Assembly (NCBI RefSeq): GCF_001542625.1
Contig: NZ_CP016279.1
Coordinates: 806,001-870,000, forward strand
DNA length: 64,000 nt
DNA from: Streptomyces griseochromogenes
GTDB lineage: Bacteria; Actinomycetota; Actinomycetes; Streptomycetales; Streptomycetaceae
Reading direction: 5' to 3'
Below, one piece after another: positions 36,172 through 43,561 of the stretch. Positions within the stretch are counted from its first letter, which is position 1. Each line of letters starts with the position of its first letter. The notes under the pieces were generated by a model. That model saw only the letters and a list, made by a program, of their open reading frames with translations, ran no database searches and was not told where the DNA came from. The position numbers and the translations under genes were made by a program.

Positions 36172-36264
36172 GATTCCGACCGTACGCCCGAAGAGCCGCA
36201 TCCGCCGCATCAGTTCAGGGCGGGAGGGGGCGTGGCGTGCGGGGGGGTGCCCCTATGACTTTGG

Positions 36265-37467
36265 TCAAGGGGTGATCGGGGTTGGGGGTTGGTAGAAGGT
36301 GCCGTCGCGGAGCATGGCGAAGAGCACGTCGGCCCGACGTCTGGCGAGGCAGAGGAGGGCTTGGGTGTGGTGCTTTCCCTGGGCGATCTTCTTGTCGTAG
36401 TAGGTGCGGGAGGTCGGGTCGGCCAGGGCAGCGAAGGCGGAGAGGAAGAAAGCCCGCTTGAGCTGCTTGTTTCCCCGGCGGGAGGGCTGTTCGCCGCGGA
36501 TCGAGGAGCCCGAGCTTCTCGTTGCCGGGGCGAGGCCGGCGTAGGCGGCCAAGTGGGCGGCGGACGGGAAGTTGGTGCCGTCGCCGACGTCGATGAGGAT
36601 GCGGGCTCCGGTCCTGATGCCGATGCCGGGCATGGACATCAGGACCTGGGAAAGAGGGTGGGCCTCCAGGAGTTCCTCGATCCGGTGAGCGAGGAGTTTG
36701 CGCTGGTCGAGGACTGCTTGGAGCGAGTCGGCCAGGCTGGGGACGATCAGCGCGGCTGCGTCCGTGCCCGGGACGATGACCGTCTGTTCGTCGAGTGCGG
36801 TGAAGACCTCGTCGATCAGCCGTTCCGTCATCCTGGGAGCCTTGGGGCGGATCAGGGTGATCAGCCTTCGGCGTCCGGCCTTGCGGATCTGGGCTGGGGA
36901 GCCGAACTGGCTGAGCAGTTTCAGCACGGCGGGGTGCTGCATGCGCGGGCCCAGGACGCGTTCGAGGTGAGGGTGGACCTGGGTGAACAGGCCGCGGAGC
37001 CGGTTGGACAGTCGGGTGGCTTCGGCGGCGAGGTCGTCGTCGAAGCCGACGATCATCTCCAGCTCGGCGACGGTGGCGTCGTCCAGGTCGAGCGAGCGCA
37101 AGGTGTGCGGCATGGCGCGGGCTGCGTCCGCGATGATGAATGCGTCGCGGGCGTCGGTCTTGGCCTCGCCGGGGTAGAGGTCGGCTATCCGCCGCATCGT
37201 GAGGCCGGGCAGATAGGCGACCTGGCAGCCCATGTCGCGGGCGACGGCCAGCGGCAGGGCCCCGATCGTGGCCGGCTGGTCGACGACCACGAGGACGGTG
37301 CCGTGCTTGGCCTGCAGTTTCGCGAAGACCTCACGGAGTTTGGGCTCGCTGTTGGGCAGCCGCTTGTCGAAGGCTTTCTTGCCGGCCGGGGTGACGGCGG
37401 TGGCGTGGTGTTCGCCCTTGCCCACGTCCAGGCCGAGGTAGACGTCGATGTCGCGGGTGTCGATCAC
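36265..37467 (-). CDS. IS110-family transposase (DEDD recombinase)
   Basis: A 400-residue transposase. The RuvC-like N-terminal domain has YLGLDVGKGEHH, VVDQPATIG and DARDAFIIADAAR, which supply the acidic tetrad. The C-terminal Tnp domain (Transposase_20) has LMSMPGIGIRTGARILIDVG and RSSGSSIRGEQPSRRGNK with the conserved Ser. GTG 37467 follows GGAGGAC by six bases. No frameshift or stop interrupts it. Members of this family choose donor and target sites with a bridge RNA made from the element's own non-coding end. Confidence 0.93.
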   Translation of the reverse strand: MIDTRDIDVYLGLDVGKGEHHATAVTPAGKKAFDKRLPNSEPKLREVFAKLQAKHGTVLVVVDQPATIGALPLAVARDMGCQVAYLPGLTMRRIADLYPGEAKTDARDAFIIADAARAMPHTLRSLDLDDATVAELEMIVGFDDDLAAEATRLSNRLRGLFTQVHPHLERVLGPRMQHPAVLKLLSQFGSPAQIRKAGRRRLITLIRPKAPRMTERLIDEVFTALDEQTVIVPGTDAAALIVPSLADSLQAVLDQRKLLAHRIEELLEAHPLSQVLMSMPGIGIRTGARILIDVGDGTNFPSAAHLAAYAGLAPATRSSGSSIRGEQPSRRGNKQLKRAFFLSAFAALADPTSRTYYDKKIAQGKHHTQALLCLARRRADVLFAMLRDGTFYQPPTPITP

Positions 37468-37703
37468 GTGCAGTGTCCTCCGGTCGTACTCGTCCGGCCC
37501 TGCCACGGCACTGATCGCCACATCCACATTACGAAGAGCCTCCCGACCTGGGGAAAGGCCGGTGGTCATGCCCCTAATCAGCGGTCTGTCAGTGCCTCCG
37601 GAGCTGGTGACACCACCCCCCAGGCCATGCACTCGACAAGGGGAGGCAGTCATGCCAACTCCGAAGGCCGGTAACCCCGTTGCGGGGCCACGAAGACGGT
37701 AAT
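37468..37703 (-). ncRNA. Candidate IS110 bridge RNA region
   Basis: The 236 bases upstream of the transposase, on its strand, have no coding frame but several repeated short segments: GGCATGACTGCC near 37650 and GGCATGACCACC near 37565. They also hold pairing stretches such as GCCTGGGGGGTGG with CCACC. In IS110-group elements this end encodes the structured RNA with a target-binding and a donor-binding loop. The call rests on position and family, not on a folded model. Confidence 0.45.
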
Positions 37704-37948
37704 GGGGGGGGGAGGGGGTGAGGGGGTGTGCGGGGCGGGATGGTGTGGTCTTCAAGCATGTGCCGTGTGCCGGGCCGTGCCCCGAGCGTTGTGCGCCGCG
37801 CCACGCCGTAACCCGCGCACCTCAGGCCCCGGCCCCGGACCTCGTACTCCAGACCTCAGCTCCCGGATCTCGTACTCCGCACCCCGTACTCAGGACCCGT
37901 ATTCCGGACCGTGCGCTCCTGATCGTGCCCCCGGGATCACGCGCTTCC
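37704..37948. other. Intergenic region beyond the IS element
   Basis: It starts with long G-runs (37704-37735), which could form a quadruplex. From about 37838 to 37920 there are five or six degenerate 13-15-base repeats of the form GGACCTCGTACTCC, just beyond the end of the amidohydrolase gene. No gene is seen. Confidence 0.6.
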
Positions 37949-39217
37949 TTACGACAGTTCTCCGCGCCCCTGCCGTGGCAGCCCCAGTTCCGCCGCTGCC
38001 GCCGAGTTGCAGTACTCGCGGACCGCGCTGGTGCGGGCCACCACGCGCCCCCGGTGCACCACGATGCGGCTGTAGGCCAGGGAGAGGGCGCCGGCCAGGC
38101 GGTCGCCGCGTACGGCCAGGAGTTCGGCCGGGAAGCCGGCCTCGACGCGTACCTCGGGGAGGCCGAGGACCGCGCGGGCCGAGCCGCTCACCGTGTCGTA
38201 CGCGTCCTCGGGGCGCAGGCCGTGGGCGGAGGCGAGGAGGTACGCCGCTTCCAGGGGATCGCCGCGGCCGACGGGGTTCGAGACGTCCCGGAGGGCGCCG
38301 CTGCCGGCCGCCACCCGTACCCCGGCCGCGCGCAGCAGCCGTACCGGGGCCGTGCCTCGCCCTTCCGCGCTCCCGCAGCCGCCCTGGGGCAGGCACACCA
38401 CCGCCACGCCGGCCGCCGCGAGCTGGTCCGCGAGCCGGGAGACCGCCTCGGCGGGCAGGCGCGCGAGACCGGCGCACGGGCCGATGGCCACGCCGGGGCG
38501 CAGACCGCCCGCCATGGCCGCGAGCCGGGACAGCCGGGCCGGGTCGGCGGCGTCCGTGTGCAGGTCCACCGGACAGCCGTGTTCGGAGGCCACCTCCAGG
38601 ACGGCCTCGACATAGCCCGTCGGGTCCGGGTCCAGGTCCGGGCAGCCGCCGACCACGGAGGCGCCCATCTTCACCGCGTCCCGCAGTATCGCCAGCCCGT
38701 CGGCCCCGGCCGCCCCGGTCAGCAGGCGCGGCATCGCCACCGTGGTCAGCTCCGCGAGCCCGCGCAGGGAACGGCGGGCCTGCAGTACGGCGCCGAGCGC
38801 GCCCAGGCCCTGCACGTCGCCCACGCGCACGTGCGCGCGTGCCGCCGTCGCACCGTGCCCGAGCTGGAGCAGGGCCGCCTCCATGGCCCGGCGCTGGACG
38901 TCCTCGGCGGCGTACGAGACCGGTCCCGGGTACTCCGCGGACAGCGCGGTGTCGCCGTGCGCGTGCGGCTCGGCCGGACCCGGCAGGAGCAGGTAGCCGC
39001 TGAGGTCCACGCGCGTGGCGCCCGTCCGGCCCGGTCCCGATGCCAGGCTGCCGGCCGTGCCGACCGCCTCGATGCGTCCGCCGCCCAGCCGTACGTCCAC
39101 GGTCCGGCCGTCGGTGAGCCGAGCCCCGCACAGCAGCAGCGGCGTCGGGTCGAGTTGTCCGGAGGACCCCGACGAGTTCGACGACGAGGGGGGCGGCTGC
39201 GGCTGGCTGTCGGGCAT
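37949..39217 (-). CDS. Amidohydrolase/cytosine deaminase-like protein with lost catalytic residues
   Basis: A 422-residue protein with the metallo-dependent hydrolase layout. An N-terminal beta domain precedes the first motif PHAHGD, where the HxH pair is kept. Against CodA-like deaminases the later sites are altered. The HxDE segment reads DLHTDAADP, so the Glu is lost. The next His region reads VAIGPCAGL with no His. The final Asp segment reads VAAGSGALRDVSNPVGRGDP, with Gly where the catalytic Asp is expected. It may be a non-enzymatic relative or use another chemistry. ATG 39217 starts a Pro/Ser-rich leader of about 25 residues. Confidence 0.75.
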   Translation of the reverse strand: MPDSQPQPPPSSSNSSGSSGQLDPTPLLLCGARLTDGRTVDVRLGGGRIEAVGTAGSLASGPGRTGATRVDLSGYLLLPGPAEPHAHGDTALSAEYPGPVSYAAEDVQRRAMEAALLQLGHGATAARAHVRVGDVQGLGALGAVLQARRSLRGLAELTTVAMPRLLTGAAGADGLAILRDAVKMGASVVGGCPDLDPDPTGYVEAVLEVASEHGCPVDLHTDAADPARLSRLAAMAGGLRPGVAIGPCAGLARLPAEAVSRLADQLAAAGVAVVCLPQGGCGSAEGRGTAPVRLLRAAGVRVAAGSGALRDVSNPVGRGDPLEAAYLLASAHGLRPEDAYDTVSGSARAVLGLPEVRVEAGFPAELLAVRGDRLAGALSLAYSRIVVHRGRVVARTSAVREYCNSAAAAELGLPRQGRGELS

Positions 39218-39677
39218 CGGACTCCAGGGGTCGGGCCGGGGGCTCGGGGCCGTGTGAAGGGCTCAAGGCCGCTGTGGACTCAAGATCACGCAGAGTGAGT
39301 CGAGCCTAGGGTGACGAGCCGTGCGGGGCGCGGAGGAGCGCAATAGTCGTACCGGTGTGGTCCGCGCATGGAGGTACGCGCGTCCCCCGCCTGCATGAGT
39401 CGGCGCCCACGCACGCGTGGGTCGAGCTGCCGGGGCCGGTCGCGTCGGCACCCTCGCGCGCGTGAGCCGCTCGTCCGAGCACACGCGCGTGAGCCGCTCG
39501 CCGGAACCGTCTCCTGTCCCCGCTTCCGCTGTCCCTGCCACCGGGTCACCCACGCGCGCGTGGGCGCGTCGTGGGGTGCTGGGGAGACTGCCGGGAGGGG
39601 CGTGAACGGGCCTGTGGCGGGTGCCCGGATACGGATTTGGGTGAACGGCGGCGGACCGTGTAATGTCTTCATCGCTC
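39218..39677. other. Intergenic region with CACGCGCGTG-type palindromes
   Basis: About 460 bases without a convincing gene. It contains a 17-base direct repeat (CGCGCGTGAGCCGCTCG at 39457-39473 and 39484-39500) and palindromes such as CCCACGCGCGCGTGGG near 39550 and CCCACGCACGCGTGGG near 39408. The tRNA-Thr promoter must lie in its last 100 bases. Confidence 0.6.
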
Positions 39678-39750
39678 GCCCCAATAGCTCAGTCGGCAGA
39701 GCGTCTCCATGGTAAGGAGAAGGTCAACGGTTCGATTCCGTTTTGGGGCT
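39678..39750 (+). tRNA. tRNA-Thr (GGT anticodon)
   Basis: Acceptor arms GCCCCAA (39678-39684) and TTGGGGC (39743-39749). The anticodon stem TCTCC/GGAGA encloses ATGGTAA with anticodon GGT. The D-arm AGCTCAGTCGGCAGAGC and T-arm CGGTTCGATTCCG are standard. CCA is not encoded. Confidence 0.96.
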
Positions 39751-39796
39751 CTGGTGTGAGAGGTTCCCGTCGCGAGGCGGGGGCCGATCTCATCAA

Positions 39797-39869
39797 AGCG
39801 GTGTAGCTCAGTCGGTAGAGCAAGCGGCTCATAATCGCTGTGTCACCGGTTCAAGTCCGGTCACCGCTA
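39797..39869 (+). tRNA. tRNA-Met (CAT anticodon, elongator type)
   Basis: Acceptor arms AGCGGTG (39797-39803) and CACCGCT (39862-39868) pair fully. The anticodon loop CTCATAA has CAT at 39830-39832. The first acceptor pair A-T is closed, unlike an initiator. A lysidine-modified Ile tRNA cannot be fully excluded from sequence. It lies 46 bases after tRNA-Thr and is probably co-transcribed. Confidence 0.95.
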
Positions 39870-39874
39870 CTGAC

Positions 39875-39912
39875 AGTAGCCGATTGTGGGGTCGGTCCTT
39901 CGATCGGCTACT
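39875..39912 (+). terminator. Terminator after the tRNA-Thr/tRNA-Met pair
   Basis: AGTAGCCGAT (39875-39884) and ATCGGCTACT (39903-39912) pair perfectly, followed by CTTTCTT. It lies five bases after tRNA-Met and 48 bases before rpmG. Confidence 0.8.
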
Positions 39913-39959
39913 CTTTCTTGCGTTGAATTAGTCCATCCGTTCGTCTTAGGAGCACTCAC

Positions 39960-40124
39960 GTGGCTGCCACCGACGTCCGCCCGAAGATCACGCTGGCCTG
40001 CGTGGAGTGCAAGGAGCGGAACTACATCACCAAGAAGAACCGGCGTAACAACCCGGATCGACTTGAGATGAAGAAGCACTGCCCGCGTTGCAATGCGCAC
40101 ACCGCGCATCGCGAAACGCGATAA
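39960..40124 (+). CDS. rpmG: 50S ribosomal protein L33
   Basis: Fifty-four residues from GTG 39960 to TAA. The sequence begins [20 protein letters not shown], with a second CPRC pair near the C-terminus, so this is the zinc-binding (C+) form. It ends [13 protein letters not shown] lies six bases upstream (39949-39953). L33 sits near the E site of the large subunit. Streptomyces usually also has a zinc-free paralogue elsewhere, induced by zinc shortage. Its position next to hadAB is conserved in actinobacteria. Confidence 0.96.
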   Translation: MAATDVRPKITLACVECKERNYITKKNRRNNPDRLEMKKHCPRCNAHTAHRETR

Positions 40125-40137
40125 ATCAGGCTCGTTC

Positions 40138-40173
40138 GTGAGGCCGCCCCCGCAGGTTGGGGGGCGGCCTCAC
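40138..40173 (+). terminator. Strong terminator after rpmG
   Basis: Perfect 14-base arms GTGAGGCCGCCCCC (40138-40151) and GGGGGCGGCCTCAC (40160-40173) enclose eight bases. It lies 13 bases after the stop. There is no U-tract. Confidence 0.85.
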
Positions 40174-40248
40174 GTCGTTTCACACGCTGCTGAGAGCAGA
40201 AGTGCTGCTGTGAGCAGACACGTTGCTGAGACCAGGAGGTGCCGGGCC

Positions 40249-40701
40249 ATGGCGCTCGACCAGTCCTTCGTGGGGCGGACCTATCCGCCCACCGCGCCCT
40301 ACGAGGTGGGCCGGGAGAAGATCCGCGAGTTCGCCGAGGCGGTCGGAGAGAGCAATCCGGTGTACACGGACCCGGAGGCTGCCAAGGAGTTCGGTCACCC
40401 CGATGTGATCGCACCGCCGACCTTCGTGTTCTCCATCACCTTCCGGGATGCCGGACAGGTCGTCCGGGACCCGCAGCTCGGCCTCGACTACAGCCGCGTG
40501 GTGCACGGCGACCAGAAGTTCGCCTACAGCCGCCCGGTGCGCGCGGGCGACCGGCTCACGGTGACGTCCACCATCGAGGCGGTCAAGTCCATGGCGGGCA
40601 ACGACATCCTGGACATCCGCGGCGAGGTGCACGACGAAGCGGGCGAACACGTGGTGACTGCCTGGACCAAGCTCGTGGCCCGCGCGGCCGAGGAGGCCTG
40701 A
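40249..40701 (+). CDS. hadA: MaoC-like hydroxyacyl dehydratase, HadA type
   Basis: A 150-residue single hot-dog fold protein lacking the hydratase-2 catalytic pair, as expected of HadA/HadC. YEVGREKIREFAEAVGESNP and DVIAPPTFVFSITFRDAG are the characteristic segments. VVHGDQKFAYSRPVRAGD is the strand-turn region. In mycobacteria HadA pairs with HadB in the (3R)-hydroxyacyl-ACP dehydratase of FAS-II. AGGAGG lies nine bases before ATG 40249. hadB follows after seven bases, so a heterodimer is expected. Confidence 0.9.
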   Translation: MALDQSFVGRTYPPTAPYEVGREKIREFAEAVGESNPVYTDPEAAKEFGHPDVIAPPTFVFSITFRDAGQVVRDPQLGLDYSRVVHGDQKFAYSRPVRAGDRLTVTSTIEAVKSMAGNDILDIRGEVHDEAGEHVVTAWTKLVARAAEEA

Positions 40702-40708
40702 GAAAGCG

Positions 40709-41137
40709 ATGACGGCGAAGATCGCGTACGACGACGTCGAGGTCGGCACCGAGCTGCCGGCGCAGACCTTCCCCGTGACCCGCGAGAGCCTGGTGCGGTA
40801 CGCGGGCGCCTCCGGGGACTTCAACCCGATCCACTGGAACGAGAAGTTCGCCAAGGAGGTGGGCCTGCCGGACGTCATCGCGCACGGCATGTTCACCATG
40901 GCCGAGGCGATCCGGGTGGTCACCGACTGGACCGGCGATCCAGGCGCGATCGTCGAGTACGGCGTCCGCTTCACCAAGCCGGTCGTCGTCCCGAACGACG
41001 ACAGCGGCGCGGAGATCGAGGTCGGCGCCAAGGTCGCGGCGAAGCTCGACGACAACACCGTGCGTGTGGACCTGACCGCCAGGAGCGCCGGCCAGAAGGT
41101 GCTGGGCATGTCCCGGGCGATCGTGCGACTGGCCTGA
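40709..41137 (+). CDS. hadB: MaoC-like hydroxyacyl dehydratase, HadB type (catalytic)
   Basis: A 142-residue hot-dog protein with the hydratase-2 motif: YAGASGDFNPIHWNEKFAK carries the catalytic Asp and His. DVIAHGMFTMA follows as expected. It should dehydrate (3R)-hydroxyacyl thioesters, with HadA giving the acyl pocket. Streptomyces lacks mycolic acids, so the physiological substrate here is presumably an ordinary or branched fatty-acyl chain; this is inference. Confidence 0.92.
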   Translation: MTAKIAYDDVEVGTELPAQTFPVTRESLVRYAGASGDFNPIHWNEKFAKEVGLPDVIAHGMFTMAEAIRVVTDWTGDPGAIVEYGVRFTKPVVVPNDDSGAEIEVGAKVAAKLDDNTVRVDLTARSAGQKVLGMSRAIVRLA

Positions 41138-41270
41138 CGGCTCGCACGAAGCGCTGATGCGCAAAAGCGCCGCCGAGCGCTTCCGGTAAGGGGCGTCCTC
41201 CGTGGGGGGCGCCCCTTACGCATATGCGCGACCGGCAGGTACGGGCCACCGGCCCCGCCCCGCGCTTGCC

Positions 41271-41294
41271 AAGTTAGTGATTGAGTACTAACTT
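41271..41294. promoter_or_regulatory. TetR operator before the regulator gene
   Basis: AAGTTAGT (41271-41278) and ACTAACTT (41287-41294) are perfect 8-base arms around eight bases. The core GTTAGT-N8-ACTAAC recurs before the exporter gene at 41912-41931. It lies six bases before the regulator start. Confidence 0.8.
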
Positions 41295-41300
41295 CAGCGC

Positions 41301-41870
41301 ATGCCCAGGATGAGTGCAGAGGAGCGGCGCGAGAGCGTCATCCGCGCGGCGACGACCGAGTTCGCGCGGGGCGGCTACTACGGCACGTCCACCGAGGCGA
41401 TCGCCAAGCGGGTCGGCGTCTCGCAGCCGTATCTCTTCCGGCTGTTCCCGGGCAAGAAGGCGATCTTCCTGGCCGCGGCCGAGCGGTGCGTGGAGGACGC
41501 CATCCGCACCTTCGAGGAGGCCTCCGCGGGACTCGAGGGCGAAGACGCGCTGCGCGCCATGGGCAACGCGTACACCAAGGTCATCGCGGAGCAGCCCGAG
41601 CGGCTGATGATGCAGATGCAGATGTACGTCGCGGTGGCCGCCGCGGAGCAGGCCGGCGAGCGCGACTTCGGTGAGGCCGTACGGGCCGGGTGGATGCGCA
41701 TGTGGGACGCCGTGCACCTGTTGCTCGGTGTCGACATCGCCGAGACGACGGACTTCATGGCGCAGGGAATGCTCATCAACACCCTGCTGGCGATGGGATT
41801 CCCCCCGGGGCACCGGGTCTGGGAGGGGCTGTATCCGTCGGCGCGGACCGACGACCGGCTGGAGAAGTAG
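41301..41870 (+). CDS. TetR-family regulator of the adjacent exporter
   Basis: A 189-residue regulator. ATTEFARGGYYGTSTEAIAKR and VGVSQPYLFRLFPGKKAIF are the TetR helix-turn-helix with the tyrosine-containing recognition helix. The C-terminal ligand domain has Met-rich helices (RLMMQMQMYVAVAA). ATG 41301 has no Shine-Dalgarno; a second ATG nine bases on is possible, and a leaderless message is plausible. It is expected to repress itself and the DHA2 exporter through the shared operator. Confidence 0.93.
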   Translation: MPRMSAEERRESVIRAATTEFARGGYYGTSTEAIAKRVGVSQPYLFRLFPGKKAIFLAAAERCVEDAIRTFEEASAGLEGEDALRAMGNAYTKVIAEQPERLMMQMQMYVAVAAAEQAGERDFGEAVRAGWMRMWDAVHLLLGVDIAETTDFMAQGMLINTLLAMGFPPGHRVWEGLYPSARTDDRLEK

Positions 41871-41880
41871 CCGCGGGGGC

Positions 41881-41898
41881 GGCGGGGTCCCGCCTTTT
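41881..41898 (+). terminator. Small hairpin with T-tract after the TetR gene
   Basis: GGCGGG and CCCGCC pair around GT, followed by TTTT at 41895-41898. It separates the regulator from the exporter, whose own operator follows at once. Confidence 0.55.
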
Positions 41899-41911
41899 CA
41901 TGCCCGCGGAA

Positions 41912-41931
41912 GTTAGTCAGTAATAACTAAC
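41912..41931. promoter_or_regulatory. TetR operator before the exporter gene
   Basis: GTTAGT (41912-41917) and ACTAAC (41926-41931) are separated by eight bases, exactly as in the site before the regulator. It lies 28 bases before the chosen exporter start. Confidence 0.8.
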
Positions 41932-41959
41932 AATGGACGATCGACGCTCTGGGGGAGCG

Positions 41960-43396
41960 ATGTCACAGCAGACCGCACGACGCGGGGGCGCCGTCTGGGC
42001 CCTCGTCATCACCAGCGTCGCCGGGTTCATGGCGGCCCTCGACAACCTCGTCGTCACCACCGCCCTGCCCTCCATACGCAAGGATCTCGGCGGCGCGCTG
42101 GACGACCTGGAGTGGACGGTGAGCGCCTATACGCTCACCTTCGCCGTCCTGCTCATGTTCGGTGCCGCGCTCGGCGACCGCTTCGGGCGCCGGAGGCTCT
42201 TCCTCGCCGGACTCACCGTCTTCACGGGCGCCTCCGCCGCCGCGGCCATGGCTCCCGGCATCGGCTCCCTCATCGCCGCCCGCGCGGTCCAGGGCGTCGG
42301 CGCGGCCGTGATGATGCCCCTGACGCTCACCCTGCTGACCGCGGCCGTGCCCGCCGCCAGGCGCGGTATGGCGTACGGCATCTGGGGTGCCGTCAACGGC
42401 CTCGCGGTCGCCTCCGGGCCGCTCATCGGAGGCAGCCTCACCGAGCACATCTCCTGGCACTGGATCTTCTGGCTGAACGTACCGCTCGGCGTGGCCCTGC
42501 TGCCGCTCGCCCGGCTGCGCCTCGCCGAGTCCCGCGGCGCCGGCGCCCGGCTCGACCTTCCCGGCACCCTGCTCGTCAGCGGCGGGCTCTTCGGGATCGT
42601 GTACGGACTGGTGCGCGGCCCGGTCGACGGCTGGACCGGCTCCCTCGTCCTGACCGGCCTGATCGCGGGCGCCGCGCTGCTCGTCGGCTTCGTGCTCCAC
42701 GGCGTGCGCAGCGAGAACCCGATGCTGCCGATGCGGCTGTTCCGCTCCCGTGCCTTCTCCGGCATCAACGCCGCGAGCCTGCTGATGTTCCTCGGGATGT
42801 TCGGCTCGATCTTCCTGCTCAGCCAGTACATGCAGGGCGTGCTCGGCTACTCGCCCACCGAGGCGGGCCTCATGATGCTCCCCTGGACCGGCATGCCGAT
42901 GCTCGTCGCGCCGGTCGCCGGCATCCTCTCCGACCGCGTCGGCGGCCGCCCGGTCGTCGCCACCGGCCTGTTCCTTCAGGCCGTGGGCCTTGGCTACATG
43001 GCGTCCGTGGTCACCGCCGACGTCTCCTACGGGGCCCAGCTGCCCGGCCTGATCATCAGCGGCATCGGCATGGCCCTGTTCTTCGCGCCCGCCTCCAACC
43101 TGGTCATGTCCAGCGTCCTTCCCGAGGAGCAGGGCATCGCCTCCGGCGCCAACAACGCCCTGCGCGAGGTGGGCGGCGCGCTCGGCATAGCGGTCATGTC
43201 GTCGATCTTCTCCGCGCAGGGCGGCTACGAGAGCGCCCAGGCCTTCGTGGACGGTCTGCGACCCGCTCTGGTCGTCGGCTCCGCCGTGGTCGCCCTCGCC
43301 GGGATCGCGGCCCTGGTGATCCCGGCCCGGCGCCGGACCGGCCAGGCCGCCGTCGCGATGGAGCCCGCACCGGTCCTGGAGACCGCGGCCCGCTGA
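41960..43396 (+). CDS. DHA2-family MFS drug exporter (EmrB/QacA type)
   Basis: A 478-residue transporter with 14 predicted helices. LDNLVVTTALPSIRKDLG is the DHA2 motif D1. GAALGDRFGRRRLFLAG is motif A. ARAVQGVGAAVMMPLTL is motif B and AVNGLAVASGPLIGGSL motif C. It should expel a lipophilic or antibiotic-like compound with proton exchange. ATG 41960 with GGGGGAG upstream is preferred to ATG 41933, which overlaps the operator edge. Regulated by the TetR gene upstream. Confidence 0.92.
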   Translation: MSQQTARRGGAVWALVITSVAGFMAALDNLVVTTALPSIRKDLGGALDDLEWTVSAYTLTFAVLLMFGAALGDRFGRRRLFLAGLTVFTGASAAAAMAPGIGSLIAARAVQGVGAAVMMPLTLTLLTAAVPAARRGMAYGIWGAVNGLAVASGPLIGGSLTEHISWHWIFWLNVPLGVALLPLARLRLAESRGAGARLDLPGTLLVSGGLFGIVYGLVRGPVDGWTGSLVLTGLIAGAALLVGFVLHGVRSENPMLPMRLFRSRAFSGINAASLLMFLGMFGSIFLLSQYMQGVLGYSPTEAGLMMLPWTGMPMLVAPVAGILSDRVGGRPVVATGLFLQAVGLGYMASVVTADVSYGAQLPGLIISGIGMALFFAPASNLVMSSVLPEEQGIASGANNALREVGGALGIAVMSSIFSAQGGYESAQAFVDGLRPALVVGSAVVALAGIAALVIPARRRTGQAAVAMEPAPVLETAAR

Positions 43397-43437
43397 GCAC
43401 ACGCCCCGAAGAACGCACGCCGCCCGGCACACGCGTG

Positions 43438-43469
43438 GTACGGCCCCGTTCTCGCCGACGGGGCCGTAC
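43438..43469 (+). terminator. Terminator after the DHA2 exporter gene
   Basis: GTACGGCCCCGT (43438-43449) and ACGGGGCCGTAC (43458-43469) pair perfectly around eight bases, 41 bases after the stop. Confidence 0.8.
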
Positions 43470-43561
43470 ACGCGCGCGTGCCCGACGGGAACACGGCCGC
43501 CGGTCCGGGCCGACCGTGCCGCCTCGCGGCGCTGTCCGTGCCGTCTCGTAGTCTTGTGCGC

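Larger units (their letters stand above)
36248..37703 (-). mobile_element. IS110-family insertion sequence, intact
   Basis: The element is taken as the transposase gene, its 236-base upstream region and a short downstream tail. Ends are inferred: on one side seven G (36241-36247) and on the other nine G (37704-37712) flank the element, so it seems to have inserted into a G-run. That gives about 1456 bases, a normal size for the family. IS110 elements lack classical terminal inverted repeats and do not duplicate the target. The transposase is full length, so it may be active. Confidence 0.6.
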
